Positions 8,749 to 17,678 are shown, counted from the stretch's first letter. The stretch is 64,000 nucleotides of DNA from Nonomuraea wenchangensis (GCF_900111685.1 NZ_FOHX01000010.1:62001-126000), one strand, 5' to 3'. A program made the numbers and translations. Notes: generated by a model not told the origin, from the sequence alone.

Positions 8749-9936
8749 ATGGCGAGCCGTGATCCACGCTGGGTGTTGAAGGACCGCCCGTCCACGACGT
8801 TGATCATCGGGCTGGTCCTCACCGGCATCTGCGCGCTGATCTCGTTCTCCTTCGACATCTTCAACGGCGAGCCGGTGCAGTTCTTCATCGCGCTCGCGCT
8901 CGCCCTCGCGCCGGTCCCGCTGCTGCTCGCCGCCGTGCTCGCGCTCGACCGCATGGAGCCCGAGCCGCGCAGCAACCTCATCTTCGCCTTCGCCTGGGGC
9001 GCGGGCGTCGCGGTGCTGGTCGCCGGTGTGATCAACTCGCTCAACCTGCACTACTTCATGGACACCGTCAAGCTGTCGCAGGACAGCGCGCGCAACGTCG
9101 CGGCCACCTTCGGCGCTCCCGTGGTCGAGGAGACGATGAAGGGCCTGGTGCTGCTGGGCCTGCTCAGGTTCCGGCGGGCCGAGCTCGACGGGCCGACCGA
9201 CGGCATCATCTACGCCAGCATGGTCGGCCTCGGCTTCGCCATGAGCGAGAACGTCAGCTACTACCTGGCGGCCCTGTCCACCTCCGGCGTCAAGGGCCTC
9301 GCGGTCACCGTGGTGCTGCGCGGCATCCTGTCGCCGCTGGCCCATCCGCTGTTCAGCTCGATGATCGGCGTGGCCGTGGCGTACGCTGCCCAGCGCGGCT
9401 CCGAGCGGGTGTTCCTCATCCTGGCCGGCTGGTCGGGTGCGATGATCCTGCACGGCCTGTGGAACGGCCTGGCCTCCTACGGCGGCTTCCCCGGTCTCGT
9501 GGTGGCCTACCTGACGCTGCTGGTGGTGCTGGTCGTGCTCATCGGCGTGGTGTTCCGCGACCGGCGGCGGATCGTGGCGCTGATCCAGCGCTATCTGCCG
9601 GCGTACGAGCCGACCAAGCTCGTCAACGAGGCCGACATCTTCATGCTGTCGGCCTTCTCCCGCCGCCGCCAGGCCCGGCAGTGGGCCAAGGCGTACGGCG
9701 GCAAGCGCGGGCTGCGCGCGATGGCCGACTACCAGCTCGCGGCCACCGAGCTGGGGCTGCTGCACGAGCGGGCGGCCCGCCACATGGTGGACGAGCAGAC
9801 CTTCCACGAGGAGCAGCGGGCGCTGCTGGAGTGCATGAGCACCGCGCGCGGGCAGTTCCCGGTGCCGTCCGCGCACGCCCGCTCGGTCGCGGGCGGCACG
9901 CCCCCGCCCGGCTACGCGCCGGGCGCTCCCGGCTGA
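8749..9936 (+). CDS. PrsW-family intramembrane metalloprotease
   Basis: 395 aa with about eight membrane segments. Conserved PrsW/CAAX-like motifs are present: EE at 127-128 (APVVEETMKG), GFAMSEN with Glu167, AHPLFSS with His199, and MILHGLWNG with His235. The family includes PrsW of Bacillus, which cleaves an anti-sigma factor in the membrane; the substrate here is unknown. The soluble C-terminal ~130 residues (after RRRIVALIQRYLP) are charged and face the cytosol by inference. Alone between ctaB and the minus-strand YdcF-like gene. Confidence 0.85.
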   Translation: MASRDPRWVLKDRPSTTLIIGLVLTGICALISFSFDIFNGEPVQFFIALALALAPVPLLLAAVLALDRMEPEPRSNLIFAFAWGAGVAVLVAGVINSLNLHYFMDTVKLSQDSARNVAATFGAPVVEETMKGLVLLGLLRFRRAELDGPTDGIIYASMVGLGFAMSENVSYYLAALSTSGVKGLAVTVVLRGILSPLAHPLFSSMIGVAVAYAAQRGSERVFLILAGWSGAMILHGLWNGLASYGGFPGLVVAYLTLLVVLVVLIGVVFRDRRRIVALIQRYLPAYEPTKLVNEADIFMLSAFSRRRQARQWAKAYGGKRGLRAMADYQLAATELGLLHERAARHMVDEQTFHEEQRALLECMSTARGQFPVPSAHARSVAGGTPPPGYAPGAPG

Positions 9937-9942
9937 CCGGCG

Positions 9943-10641
9943 TCAGGGGCGGGGCGCGGTGAGCGCGCGGGCGAGCGAGGTCTCCCGCGGGCCGGGGAAC
10001 ACCGGGTCGGCGTCGAGGACCTTCGCGTCGGCGAACGCCTTGGCCGTGGCGAACAGCTCGCGGGCGGCGTACACGTAGGTGGTGCCGGCCCAGCGGCGGG
10101 AGGAGTCGTCGCCCGCCCCGAACGCCTCCAGCCCGGCCGTGCGGCACAGCGTCACGGCGCGCGGCACGTGGAACTCCTGCGTGACGACGGTGACGCTGCG
10201 GGCGCCGAAGACCTGCCTGGCCCGTACGCACGAGTCCCAGGTGTCGAAGCCGGCGTAGTCCAGCACCATCGCCGCGTCCGGCACGCCCTCGGCGCGCAGG
10301 TAGTCGCGCATCGCGGTGGGCTCGTCGTACTCCTTACGGCTGTTGTCGCCGGACAGCAGCAGAGCGCGCACCTTGCCTGCGTGGTAGAGCTCGGCGGCGA
10401 TGTCGAGGCGGCGGGCCAGCATCGGCGAGGGCCGCCCGGCGTACAGGCCGGCGCCGAGCACCAGCGCCGCCTCCGCCGGTGGCACGCGGGCGGTCCAGCC
10501 CGCGCCCTCGGCCATGACGCGGTGGCCCGAGCTGCTCAGCCAGGCCCAGGTCATGGGCGCGAGCGCGAGCACGCTCAGCAGCACCAGCCCGTGGTACGCG
10601 CGCCGCAGCGTCTTCCGGGAGGGGTGCACCTTTCCCCACAT
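9943..10641 (-). CDS. YdcF/SanA-like (DUF218) membrane-anchored protein
   Basis: 232 aa. Begins with a signal-anchor (HGLVLLSVLALAPMTWAWL) followed by a DUF218 domain: ALVLGAGLYAGRPSPMLARRLD, KVRALLLSGDN, VLDYAGFDTWDSCVRARQVFG, VVTQEFHVPRAVTLCR. Family members such as SanA affect envelope permeability and vancomycin sensitivity; the biochemical role is not settled. The ATG at 10641 is chosen because AAGGGG lies nine bases upstream; an in-frame ATG at 10677 is possible. The frame stays open far upstream, but that part is antisense-type noise over ctaA. Confidence 0.85.
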   Translation of the reverse strand: MWGKVHPSRKTLRRAYHGLVLLSVLALAPMTWAWLSSSGHRVMAEGAGWTARVPPAEAALVLGAGLYAGRPSPMLARRLDIAAELYHAGKVRALLLSGDNSRKEYDEPTAMRDYLRAEGVPDAAMVLDYAGFDTWDSCVRARQVFGARSVTVVTQEFHVPRAVTLCRTAGLEAFGAGDDSSRRWAGTTYVYAARELFATAKAFADAKVLDADPVFPGPRETSLARALTAPRP

Positions 10642-10703
10642 ATCGCACCCCTTCCGGGCCGGGGGAGTGGCGGACATCTCACCACACACCCTGGCATAAC
10701 CGA

Positions 10704-11693
10704 TCACACAGTGGCGGCCACTTCGGTGGGGGAGGGGCCGGCCGGAGCGGCGGGCAGCGGCTCGCGGGAACGCAGCGAGGTGACCACCCGCAGCGCGGCG
10801 ATCCACACCAGGGTCGAGCCGAGCACGTGCAGCAGCACCAGCGCGGCGGGCACCGCCAGGAAGTACTGGGTGTAGCCGATCACGCCCTGCGACAGCTCGA
10901 CCACGAGCAGCGCGAGGGCAGCCCGCCTGGCCGCCAGGGGCGCCCCCGACACGCGCAGCCCGAGCAGCAGCGCGAACGTCAGCCCCACCACGATGTAGGC
11001 CACGTCGGCGTGGAACCTCGCCACGGCCTCGATGTCGAGGTCGAACCGGGAGGCGATCTCGTCGCCCGAGTGCGGCCCCGTGCCGCTCACCACCACGCCG
11101 ACCACCAGCAGCACGAACGCCGCGGCCAGCAGCACGTGACCGAGGACGCGCAGGTCCCGGTGGACCACCGATCGGACCGGGCCGTCGCCCTCGCCCGCGC
11201 GGGCGTACAGCAGCCAGCAGGCCGCGATGAGTCCGGTGGACAGCAGGTAGTGCATGCCCACCGTGAACGGGTTGAGCGCGGTGCGCACCACCAGGCCGCC
11301 CCACAGCGCCTGGGCCAGCACGCCGACCGGCTGCAGCAGGGCCAGCCGCATCAGCGCCCGGCGGCGCGGCAGGAGCCGCCAGGCCGCGAGCACGCAAGCC
11401 GCGCCCACGGCCAGCACCAGGAAGGTCAGCAGCCGGTTGCCGAACTCGACGAGCATGTTGAGCATCGACACCTCGGGGTGCGCCACCGGCACGAAGCTGT
11501 CGGGTGTGCACTGGGGCCAGGTGGGGCAGCCGAGCCCCGAGGCGGTGACGCGCACGCCGGCGCCGGTCACCGTGATGCCCGCGTTGGCCACCACCGAGGC
11601 CAGCGCCCAGGCGCGCATCGACCGTGGGGTCGGGGCCCAGAACGAGGCCAATCCGCGCACGAGAGGGTTGGGGTGGTCAGTGGAGAGCTTCAC
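10704..11693 (-). CDS. ctaA: Haem A synthase (COX15/CtaA)
   Basis: 329 aa from GTG at 11693; an upstream TTG at 11738 would add 15 residues that do not look conserved. Integral-membrane monooxygenase turning haem O into haem A. Seen: GAGVRVTASGLGCPTWPQC with the extracytoplasmic cysteines, EFGNRLLTF and HYLLSTGLI haem-ligand His segments in the first half, and ARFHADVAYIVVG and LLHVLGSTLVW in the second half. Together with ctaB it completes haem A synthesis for aa3 oxidase. Confidence 0.92.
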   Translation of the reverse strand: MKLSTDHPNPLVRGLASFWAPTPRSMRAWALASVVANAGITVTGAGVRVTASGLGCPTWPQCTPDSFVPVAHPEVSMLNMLVEFGNRLLTFLVLAVGAACVLAAWRLLPRRRALMRLALLQPVGVLAQALWGGLVVRTALNPFTVGMHYLLSTGLIAACWLLYARAGEGDGPVRSVVHRDLRVLGHVLLAAAFVLLVVGVVVSGTGPHSGDEIASRFDLDIEAVARFHADVAYIVVGLTFALLLGLRVSGAPLAARRAALALLVVELSQGVIGYTQYFLAVPAALVLLHVLGSTLVWIAALRVVTSLRSREPLPAAPAGPSPTEVAATV

Positions 11694-11760
11694 GTCACCG
11701 ATGGTACGGGCCGTGGCGACCGGTCCCCGAACCGGCAAGGGGGCTTCTCAGCCTCGAAAG

Positions 11761-11771
11761 TATGTGACATA
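11761..11771. promoter_or_regulatory. Candidate GntR operator before the hydroxyproline-type operon
   Basis: TATGTGACATA is a perfect inverted repeat (TATGT-G-ACATA) in the ctaA/dapA-like divergent spacer, 43 bases before the first ATG. The GT-n-AC core resembles half-sites of FadR/FCD-type GntR regulators, one of which is the last gene of this operon (15663-16340). That link is inference. Confidence 0.45.
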
Positions 11772-11813
11772 TTACAGCCGTAAGCGGTCCCCCCACTCCT
11801 GGAGGAATCCCTG

Positions 11814-12710
11814 ATGGCCCTGGCGGAACGCAAGCCCTGGCGCGGCGTCATGGTCGCCACCGCGCTGCCCCTGCGCGACGACCTGTCCGTCGACCTCGAC
11901 GGCTACGCCGACCACTGCCGCTGGCTCGTCGACAACGGCTGCGACGGCGTCGTGGTCAACGGCTCGCTCGGCGAGTACCAGACGCTCACCGCCGAGGAGC
12001 GCGCCGCGGTCGTCGAGACCGCGGTCGCCGCCGTCGGCGGCGCCAACGTCATGGCCGGAGCCGGCGCGTACGGCGCCGCCGAGTCCCGCCGCTGGGCCGA
12101 GCAGGCCCGCGAGGCCGGCTGCGGCTCGGTGCTCCTGCTGCCCCCCAACGCCTACCGCGCCGACGAGCGGGCCGTCCTCGCCCACTACCGCGAGGTGGCC
12201 GCGGCCGGGCTTCCGGTCGTGGCCTACAACAACCCCTACGACACCAAGGTCGACCTCACCCCCGCGCTGCTGGCCCGGCTGCACGAGGAGGGCCTGATCG
12301 TGGCGGTCAAGGAGTTCACCGGGGACGTGCGGCGGGCGTACGAGCTGGCCGAGCTGGCCCCCGGCCTGGACCTGCTGATCGGCGCCGACGACGTGCTGCT
12401 GGAGCTGGCCCTGGCCGGCGCGACCGGCTGGGTGGCCGGCTACCCCAACGCCCTGCCCGCCGCCACCTCCGCCCTCTACCGGGCCGCCGTCGCGGGCGAC
12501 CTCGCCACCGCGCTGCCGCTGTACCGGACGCTGCACCCGCTGCTGCGCTGGGACTCCAAGACCGAGTTCGTCCAGGCGATCAAGCTGTCCATGGACCTGG
12601 CCGGCCGGCGCGGCGGCCCCTGCCGCCAGCCCCGGCAGCCGCTGACCGGCGAGCAGGAGGCGGCCGTCCGGGCCGTCACCGAGAAGGTGCTCGCGGAAGG
12701 GCTGAGGTGA
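11814..12710 (+). CDS. DapA/N-acetylneuraminate-lyase family protein, probable hydroxyproline-pathway deaminase
   Basis: 298 aa TIM-barrel aldolase-type protein. The Schiff-base lysine is K166 (IVAVKEFTG) and the conserved Tyr is Y138 (VVAYNNPY). The usual GTTGE loop is NGSLGEYQTL (49-58), the version common in hydroxyproline operons. With two proline-racemase homologues directly downstream, the likely activity is 1-pyrroline-4-hydroxy-2-carboxylate deaminase, which gives alpha-ketoglutarate semialdehyde. True lysine-pathway DapA is less likely. First gene of the operon, with a strong GGAGGA ribosome-binding site. Confidence 0.8.
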   Translation: MALAERKPWRGVMVATALPLRDDLSVDLDGYADHCRWLVDNGCDGVVVNGSLGEYQTLTAEERAAVVETAVAAVGGANVMAGAGAYGAAESRRWAEQAREAGCGSVLLLPPNAYRADERAVLAHYREVAAAGLPVVAYNNPYDTKVDLTPALLARLHEEGLIVAVKEFTGDVRRAYELAELAPGLDLLIGADDVLLELALAGATGWVAGYPNALPAATSALYRAAVAGDLATALPLYRTLHPLLRWDSKTEFVQAIKLSMDLAGRRGGPCRQPRQPLTGEQEAAVRAVTEKVLAEGLR

Positions 12711-12720
12711 GGATTCCGGC

Positions 12721-13722
12721 ATGAGAACCACGCGCGTCTTCCACGCCGTCGACTCGCACACCGAGGGCATGCCGACCCGCGTCATCACCGGCGGCGTCGG
12801 CGTGATCCCCGGCGCCACCATGGCCGAGCGGCGGGTCCACTTCCGCGACCACCTCGACCACATCCGCAAGCTGCTCATGAACGAGCCCCGCGGCCACGCC
12901 GCGATGAGCGGCGCCATCCTCCAGCCGCCCACCCGGCCGGACGCCGACTTCGGCGTGCTGTTCATCGAGGTGTCGGGGCTGCTGCCGATGTGCGGCCACG
13001 GCACCATCGGCGTGGCGACCGTCCTGGTCGAGACCGGCATGGTCGAGGTGACCGAGCCGGTCACCACCGTCCGCCTGGAGGTCCCCGCCGGGCTGGTCGA
13101 GGTGGACGTGGCCGTCGAGGACGGCATGGCCGTGTCGGTGACCCTGCGCAACGTGCCCTCCTACTGCGACCGGCTGGGCGCCGTCGTCACCGTGCCGGGC
13201 TTCGGCGAGATCCCGTACGACCTCGCCTACGGCGGCAACTTCTACGCCATCGTCGATCTCGACGCCTACGGCCTGCCCTTCGACCGCAAGGCCAAGAACG
13301 AGATCATCGCCGCCGGCCTGGCCACCATGGAGGCCATCAACGCCGCCGACCGGCCCGTGCACCGCGAGGACCCGCGCATCCACGGCTGCCACCACGTCTA
13401 CTTCGCCGCCCCCGGCTCCGACGCCCGCCACTCCAGGCACGCCATGGCCATCCACCCCGGCTGGTTCGACCGCTCCCCGTGCGGCACCGGCACCAGCGCC
13501 CGCATGGCCCAGCTGCACGCCCGCGGCGAGCTGCCCCTGGAGCAGGACTTCGTCAACGAGTCCTTCATCGGCACCCGCTTCGTCGGGCGGCTGCTGGAGG
13601 AGAGCACCGTGGGCGGCGCGCCCGCCGTCCTGCCGTCGATCACCGGCCGCGCCTGGGTCACCGGCACCGCCCAATACTTCCTCGACCCGCGCGACCCCTT
13701 CCCGGAGGGCTTCCAGCTGTGA
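12721..13722 (+). CDS. Proline racemase family, probable 4-hydroxyproline 2-epimerase (paralogue 1)
   Basis: 333 aa. Both catalytic cysteines of the racemase/epimerase subgroup are present: C91 in MCGHGTIG and C254 in DRSPCGTGT. The dehydratase subgroup normally replaces the second Cys with Thr, so epimerisation is favoured. Cofactor-independent cytosolic enzyme. It starts ten bases after the DapA-like gene and its stop overlaps the next paralogue as GTGA. Substrate (trans-4-hydroxy-L-proline versus proline) cannot be decided from motifs alone. Confidence 0.88.
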   Translation: MRTTRVFHAVDSHTEGMPTRVITGGVGVIPGATMAERRVHFRDHLDHIRKLLMNEPRGHAAMSGAILQPPTRPDADFGVLFIEVSGLLPMCGHGTIGVATVLVETGMVEVTEPVTTVRLEVPAGLVEVDVAVEDGMAVSVTLRNVPSYCDRLGAVVTVPGFGEIPYDLAYGGNFYAIVDLDAYGLPFDRKAKNEIIAAGLATMEAINAADRPVHREDPRIHGCHHVYFAAPGSDARHSRHAMAIHPGWFDRSPCGTGTSARMAQLHARGELPLEQDFVNESFIGTRFVGRLLEESTVGGAPAVLPSITGRAWVTGTAQYFLDPRDPFPEGFQL

Positions 13723-14684
13723 TCACCACCGTCGACTACCACACCGGCGGCGAGCCGTTCCGCATCGTCACCGGCGGCGGGCCCGACCTCCCCGGCGAGG
13801 ACGTGCCCGCCCGCCGGATCGCCGCCATGGAGAAGGCCGACGACCTGCGCCGGCTGCTCTGCCACGAGCCGCGCGGCCACGCCGACATGTACGGCTGCTT
13901 CCTGGTCCCGCCGGACGACCCCGGTGCGCACCTCGGGGCGCTGTTCTGGCACAAGGACGGGTTCTCCACCGCCTGCGGCCACGGCACGATCGCGCTCGGC
14001 GCGTACGCCGTGCACGAGGGCCTGGTGGCGGCACCGCGGGACGGCGTGACCGACGTGGTGATCGACGTGCCCTCCGGGCGGGTCACCGCCCGGGTGCGCA
14101 CCTCCGGCGGGCGGGTGCGCGGGGTCACGTTCGTGAACGTGCCGTCGTACGTGCTCGCGCGGGACGTCCCGGCGGACGGCGTCCAGGTGGACCTGGCCTA
14201 CGGAGGCGCGATCTACGCCTCGCTGCCGGCCGCCGCCGTGGGCCTGTCCGTGGAGCCCCGGCACCTGACCGCGCTCATCGGGCACGCCCGGCGGATCAAG
14301 GCCGCGCTGGCCGGGCACCCGGCCACCCGGCACCCCCGCGACGAGCGGCTGTCCGGCGTCTACGGCGTGATCTTCCACGACGTGCTGCCGGACGCGGACG
14401 GGGCGGCGCACCAGCGCAACGTCACCGTCTTCGCCGACGGCGAGGTGGACCGCTCGCCCTGCGGCTCAGGCACCGCCGCCCGGCTGGCGCTGCTGCACGA
14501 CGACGGGCTGCGCGGCACGCTGGTGCACCACAGCGTCGTCGGCAGCTCGTTCGTGGCGCGGGTGGCCGAGGTCGTCGCCGAGGGGATCGTGCCGGAGATC
14601 GAGGGGATGGCGTACCGGACCGGGCGGCACGTCTTCGAGCTGGATCCCGAGGACCCGGTCGGAACGGGGTTCGTGCTGCGATGA
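13719..14684 (+). CDS. Proline racemase family protein (paralogue 2)
   Basis: 321 aa from GTG at 13719, overlapping the previous stop by four bases. Also carries both cysteines: C86 in TACGHGTIALG and C248 in DRSPCGSGT. It shares family motifs with its neighbour (HEPRGHADM, VNVPSY, LAYGGAIYA) but is clearly divergent, so the pair is an old duplication or two acquisitions and not a recent tandem copy. Possibly one enzyme handles 4-hydroxyproline and the other proline or 3-hydroxyproline. Overlaps the next gene (ATGA). Confidence 0.87.
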   Translation: MITTVDYHTGGEPFRIVTGGGPDLPGEDVPARRIAAMEKADDLRRLLCHEPRGHADMYGCFLVPPDDPGAHLGALFWHKDGFSTACGHGTIALGAYAVHEGLVAAPRDGVTDVVIDVPSGRVTARVRTSGGRVRGVTFVNVPSYVLARDVPADGVQVDLAYGGAIYASLPAAAVGLSVEPRHLTALIGHARRIKAALAGHPATRHPRDERLSGVYGVIFHDVLPDADGAAHQRNVTVFADGEVDRSPCGSGTAARLALLHDDGLRGTLVHHSVVGSSFVARVAEVVAEGIVPEIEGMAYRTGRHVFELDPEDPVGTGFVLR

Positions 14685-15649
14685 CTGATCTGCCCTACCT
14701 TGACGCCGCCACGGTCGAGCGGCTGGTGCCGATGGGCCGGGCCGTACGGGTCCTGGAGGACGCCCTGCGCGCCGGGCTCGACCCGGAGGACACCCCGCAG
14801 CGGCCCGTGGTGACCGTGCCCGCCGGACAGCTCCTGCTCATGCCCGCGGCCACCGCCCGCTACGTCGGCGTCAAGGCCGTCTCCATCGCGCCCGCCAACC
14901 CGGAGCGGGGGCTGCCCCGGATCCAGGGGACATATCTGCTGCTCGACGGCGCCACCCTGGCCCCGCTGGCCGCCCTGGACGGCATCGCGCTCACCTCGCT
15001 GCGCACCCCGGCGGTCTCCGCCCTGGCCGTCCGCCACCTGGCCCGGCCGGAGGGCGGCCGGCTCCTCGTCTTCGGCAGCGGGCCGCAGGCATGGGGGCAC
15101 GTCCTCGCCCTGCGCGAGGTCCGCCCGGTCACCGGGGTCACGGTCGTGGGCCGCGACCCCGCCCGCGCCGCCGCCCTGGCCGAGCGCTGCCGGGCCGCCG
15201 GCCTGCCCGCCCGCGCCCACGGCCAGGAGGAGAGCGCCGCCGTCGCGGCGGCCGTGGCGGAGGCGGACCTGATCGCCTGCTGCACGACCGCCAGGGAACC
15301 GCTGTTCCCCGGTAAGCTCGCCCGCGACGGCGTCACCGTCGTCGCCGTCGGCTCCCACGAGCCCGACGCCCGCGAGCTGGACGGCGACCTCGTCGCCCGC
15401 GCCACCGTGGTCGTCGAGGCGCGCACGGCGGCGCTGGAGGAGGCCGGCGATGTCATCGTTCCGATCCGCCACGGTACGATCACCTCTGGTCATCTCGCGG
15501 GCGACCTCGCCGAGCTGGTCGCGGGCGCGGTGCCGGTGGGCACCGGGCCGCGGGTGTTCAAGAGCACCGGCATGGCGTGGGAGGACCTCGTGGTGGCCGC
15601 CGCCGCCTACGAGGCGTGGGCGGGCGGCGAAACCGGCGAGGGAGCGTAG
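14681..15649 (+). CDS. Ornithine cyclodeaminase/mu-crystallin family, probable pyrroline-2-carboxylate reductase
   Basis: 322 aa. Rossmann motif FGSGPQAWGHVLAL near residues 129-142, the family N-terminal substrate region (VGVKAVSIAPANPERGLPRIQG), and VGSHEPDARELDGDL. Members in proline/hydroxyproline clusters reduce delta-1-pyrroline-2-carboxylate to L-proline with NAD(P)H; others are ornithine cyclodeaminase or amino-acid dehydrogenases. Context favours the first. ATG overlaps the preceding stop, so it is translationally coupled to the racemases. Confidence 0.83.
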   Translation: MTDLPYLDAATVERLVPMGRAVRVLEDALRAGLDPEDTPQRPVVTVPAGQLLLMPAATARYVGVKAVSIAPANPERGLPRIQGTYLLLDGATLAPLAALDGIALTSLRTPAVSALAVRHLARPEGGRLLVFGSGPQAWGHVLALREVRPVTGVTVVGRDPARAAALAERCRAAGLPARAHGQEESAAVAAAVAEADLIACCTTAREPLFPGKLARDGVTVVAVGSHEPDARELDGDLVARATVVVEARTAALEEAGDVIVPIRHGTITSGHLAGDLAELVAGAVPVGTGPRVFKSTGMAWEDLVVAAAAYEAWAGGETGEGA

Positions 15650-15662
15650 ACAGGGAGGGCGG

Positions 15663-16340
15663 ATGGCTGCCGCAGACCGGCTCGACCTGCCGGCGGTGGG
15701 GGAGCGACAGAGCCTGCGCGAGCAGGTGGCGCAGGCGTTGCGCGCCGCGCTGATCGCCGGCGAGATGCGGCCCGGCGTGGTCTACTCCGCCCCGGTGCTG
15801 GCCGCCCAGTTCGGCGTCTCGGCCACCCCCGTCCGCGAGGCGATGCTCGACCTGGCCAAGGAGGGCCTGGTCGAGGCGGTCCGCAACAAGGGCTTCCGGG
15901 TGACCGAGCTGTCCGACCGCGACCTCGACGAGCTGACCGAACTGCGCCGTCTCATCGAGGTGCCGACGGTGGCCAGGCTGGCCGGCACCATGGAGGCCGC
16001 CGCGTTCGAGCGGCTGCGGCCGATCGCCGAGGAGATCGTCGTCGCCGGCGAGGCCGGTGACCTGCTCGCCTACGTCGACGCCGACCTGCGCTTCCACGTC
16101 GAGCTGCTGGCGCTGTCGGGCAACGCGCGCCTGGTGTCCGTCGTACGCGACCTGCGCAACCGGGCCCGGCTCTACGGCCTGTCCCAGCTCTCCGAGCGCG
16201 ACGCGCTCGGCGACTCCGCCCGCGAGCACCTGGCGCTGCTCGACGCCCTCGCCGGCGGCGACGGCGAGGCCGTGGCCCGGCTCATGGACGAGCACATCGG
16301 CCACGTCCGCGGCATCTGGGCCGCCCACGCCGGCTCCTGA
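15663..16340 (+). CDS. GntR-family transcriptional regulator (FadR/FCD subfamily)
   Basis: 225 aa. N-terminal winged helix (SLREQVAQALRAALIAGEMRPG ... FGVSATPVREAMLDLAKEGLVE) and a C-terminal all-helical FCD ligand domain with metal-ligand-type residues (DADLRFHVELLALSGN, HLALLDALAGGD, HIGHVRG). Start chosen at the ATG after GGGAGGGCGG. Last gene of the hydroxyproline-type operon and the likely local repressor; TATGTGACATA before the first gene is a candidate target. Confidence 0.9.
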   Translation: MAAADRLDLPAVGERQSLREQVAQALRAALIAGEMRPGVVYSAPVLAAQFGVSATPVREAMLDLAKEGLVEAVRNKGFRVTELSDRDLDELTELRRLIEVPTVARLAGTMEAAAFERLRPIAEEIVVAGEAGDLLAYVDADLRFHVELLALSGNARLVSVVRDLRNRARLYGLSQLSERDALGDSAREHLALLDALAGGDGEAVARLMDEHIGHVRGIWAAHAGS

Positions 16341-16656
16341 CGATCCCGCGCACGAGTTTGCACATTCGGGGATCGGACATTCCCCGCGCGAGGTAATCTC
16401 ATTGCGGGCCCGCCGGAAGACACACATCCGGGCCCGCCCGCACCACCCACACACCCGCCCCCGCGGCCCGACCGGCCGCGCTCCCCGTCGCGAGGAGCAG
16501 GGCGGCACCCCACAAGCTCGGTCACGCGGAATCCCGCCCTCCGCTGGCCTTCCTCGGGCTCGGCACAACCCCGCCCATAGACGCCGAGCCCTCCGCCGCG
16601 CGCCCGCGAGTTCCCGTCCCGCGGCGCGCGGCGGACCCTTTTCCCGCGGGTCTCTC
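16341..16656. other. Convergent intergenic region without a gene
   Basis: 316 bases between the GntR gene and the minus-strand EamA gene, the only gene-free stretch over 300 bases. It holds two hairpins: a short one at 16367-16386 (CGGGGA/TCCCCG) and a longer one at 16404-16437. The remainder is C-rich with no convincing start, ribosome-binding site or RNA gene. Confidence 0.6.
16404..16437. terminator. Candidate bidirectional terminator hairpin
   Basis: GCGGGC (16404-16409) pairs with GCCCGC (16432-16437), with an inner CCGG/CCGG pairing. It lies between two convergent genes. There is no T-run, as is common in high-G+C actinobacteria, so termination function is inferred. Confidence 0.45.
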
Positions 16657-17571
16657 CTACGCCTTGCCGCGCCTGGCCGAGCCCAGGCTGGCGGCGACCA
16701 CGCACACGATCGCCACCCAGTGCTGCGCGTCCAGGACCTCGCCCAGCAGCAGCACGCCGATCAGCGCCGCCACGGCCGGCTCCAGGCTCATCAGGATGCC
16801 GAACACCTGCGGCGGCATACGCCGCAGCGCCTTCAGCTCCAGCGAGTACGGGATCACCGACGACAGCAGCCCCACGCCCAGCCCGATGAGCAGCAGGTGC
16901 GGCTGCAGCAGCTCGGCCCCGCCGGTCGTGACCCCGACCGGGGCGATCACCACAGCCGACACGATCATCGCGAACGCCAGCCCGCTCGTCCCGGGGAACC
17001 GCCGCCCGGCCGCCGCCGACAGCAGGATGTAGCCCGCCCAGCAGGCCCCCGCCACCAGCGCGAAGCCGATGCCGGCCCAGCTCGCCGCGGCCGAGTCGCC
17101 CCAGGGCGCGAGCAGCGCCACCCCGGTGGCCGCCAGGGTCACCCACAGCAGGTCGATCCGCCGCCGCGACGCCGCGACGGCCACCCCCAGCGGCCCCAGG
17201 AACTCGATCGCCACGGCGATGCCCATCGGCAGCCGCGCCAGCGCCTCGTAGAACGACAGGTTCATCAGCGCCAGCGTCAGGCCGAACCCGACGCCGACCG
17301 CCCAGTCGCGCCAGGTCAGCCCCTTCAGCCTCGGCCGGACGAAGGCACCCATGATGACCGCGCCGGCCGCGATGCGCAGGAACACCACCGCGCTCGGCGG
17401 CAGCACCGCGAACAGCTCCTTCGCCAGGCCCGCGCCGAGCTGCACCGAGATGATCGCGAGCAGCACCAGCGAGGACGGCGGGATCGAGTCGGCCGCCGCG
17501 CGCAGCAGGTTACCCGGCCGCGGCAGGCCGGAGCCGCGCTCGATCGGGTCGTCCAGGGCGAAGGCGGTCAC
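16657..17571 (-). CDS. EamA/RhtA-type drug-metabolite transporter
   Basis: 304 aa with ten predicted membrane segments in two EamA repeats (NLSFYEALARLPMGIAVAIEFLGPL in the first, SSVIPYSLELKALRRMPPQVFGILMSLEP in the second). The pattern is closest to RhtA, which exports threonine/homoserine; the actual substrate is unknown. Convergent with the GntR gene and divergent from the following MFS gene. Confidence 0.87.
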   Translation of the reverse strand: MTAFALDDPIERGSGLPRPGNLLRAAADSIPPSSLVLLAIISVQLGAGLAKELFAVLPPSAVVFLRIAAGAVIMGAFVRPRLKGLTWRDWAVGVGFGLTLALMNLSFYEALARLPMGIAVAIEFLGPLGVAVAASRRRIDLLWVTLAATGVALLAPWGDSAAASWAGIGFALVAGACWAGYILLSAAAGRRFPGTSGLAFAMIVSAVVIAPVGVTTGGAELLQPHLLLIGLGVGLLSSVIPYSLELKALRRMPPQVFGILMSLEPAVAALIGVLLLGEVLDAQHWVAIVCVVAASLGSARRGKA

Positions 17572-17678
17572 GGAGCCGGCTCCTCACGGGAAGGCGGGAT
17601 GAAGGGGAACGGACCGGTAGAGCCTACTTGGGGTCCGCGACATTTCCGCATTTAGGGGCACGTTTAAAGTGGTACGCC

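Noticed and set aside
9943..11511. Apparent fusion of an upstream domain to the YdcF/SanA-like protein
   Set aside because: The upstream part is an out-of-frame read of ctaA; a good ribosome-binding site and start at 10641 define the real gene.
12990..13718. Extended N-terminus or fusion for racemase paralogue 2
   Set aside because: This part is a shifted read of racemase 1; the GTG at 13719 overlapping its stop gives the normal length and conserved start.
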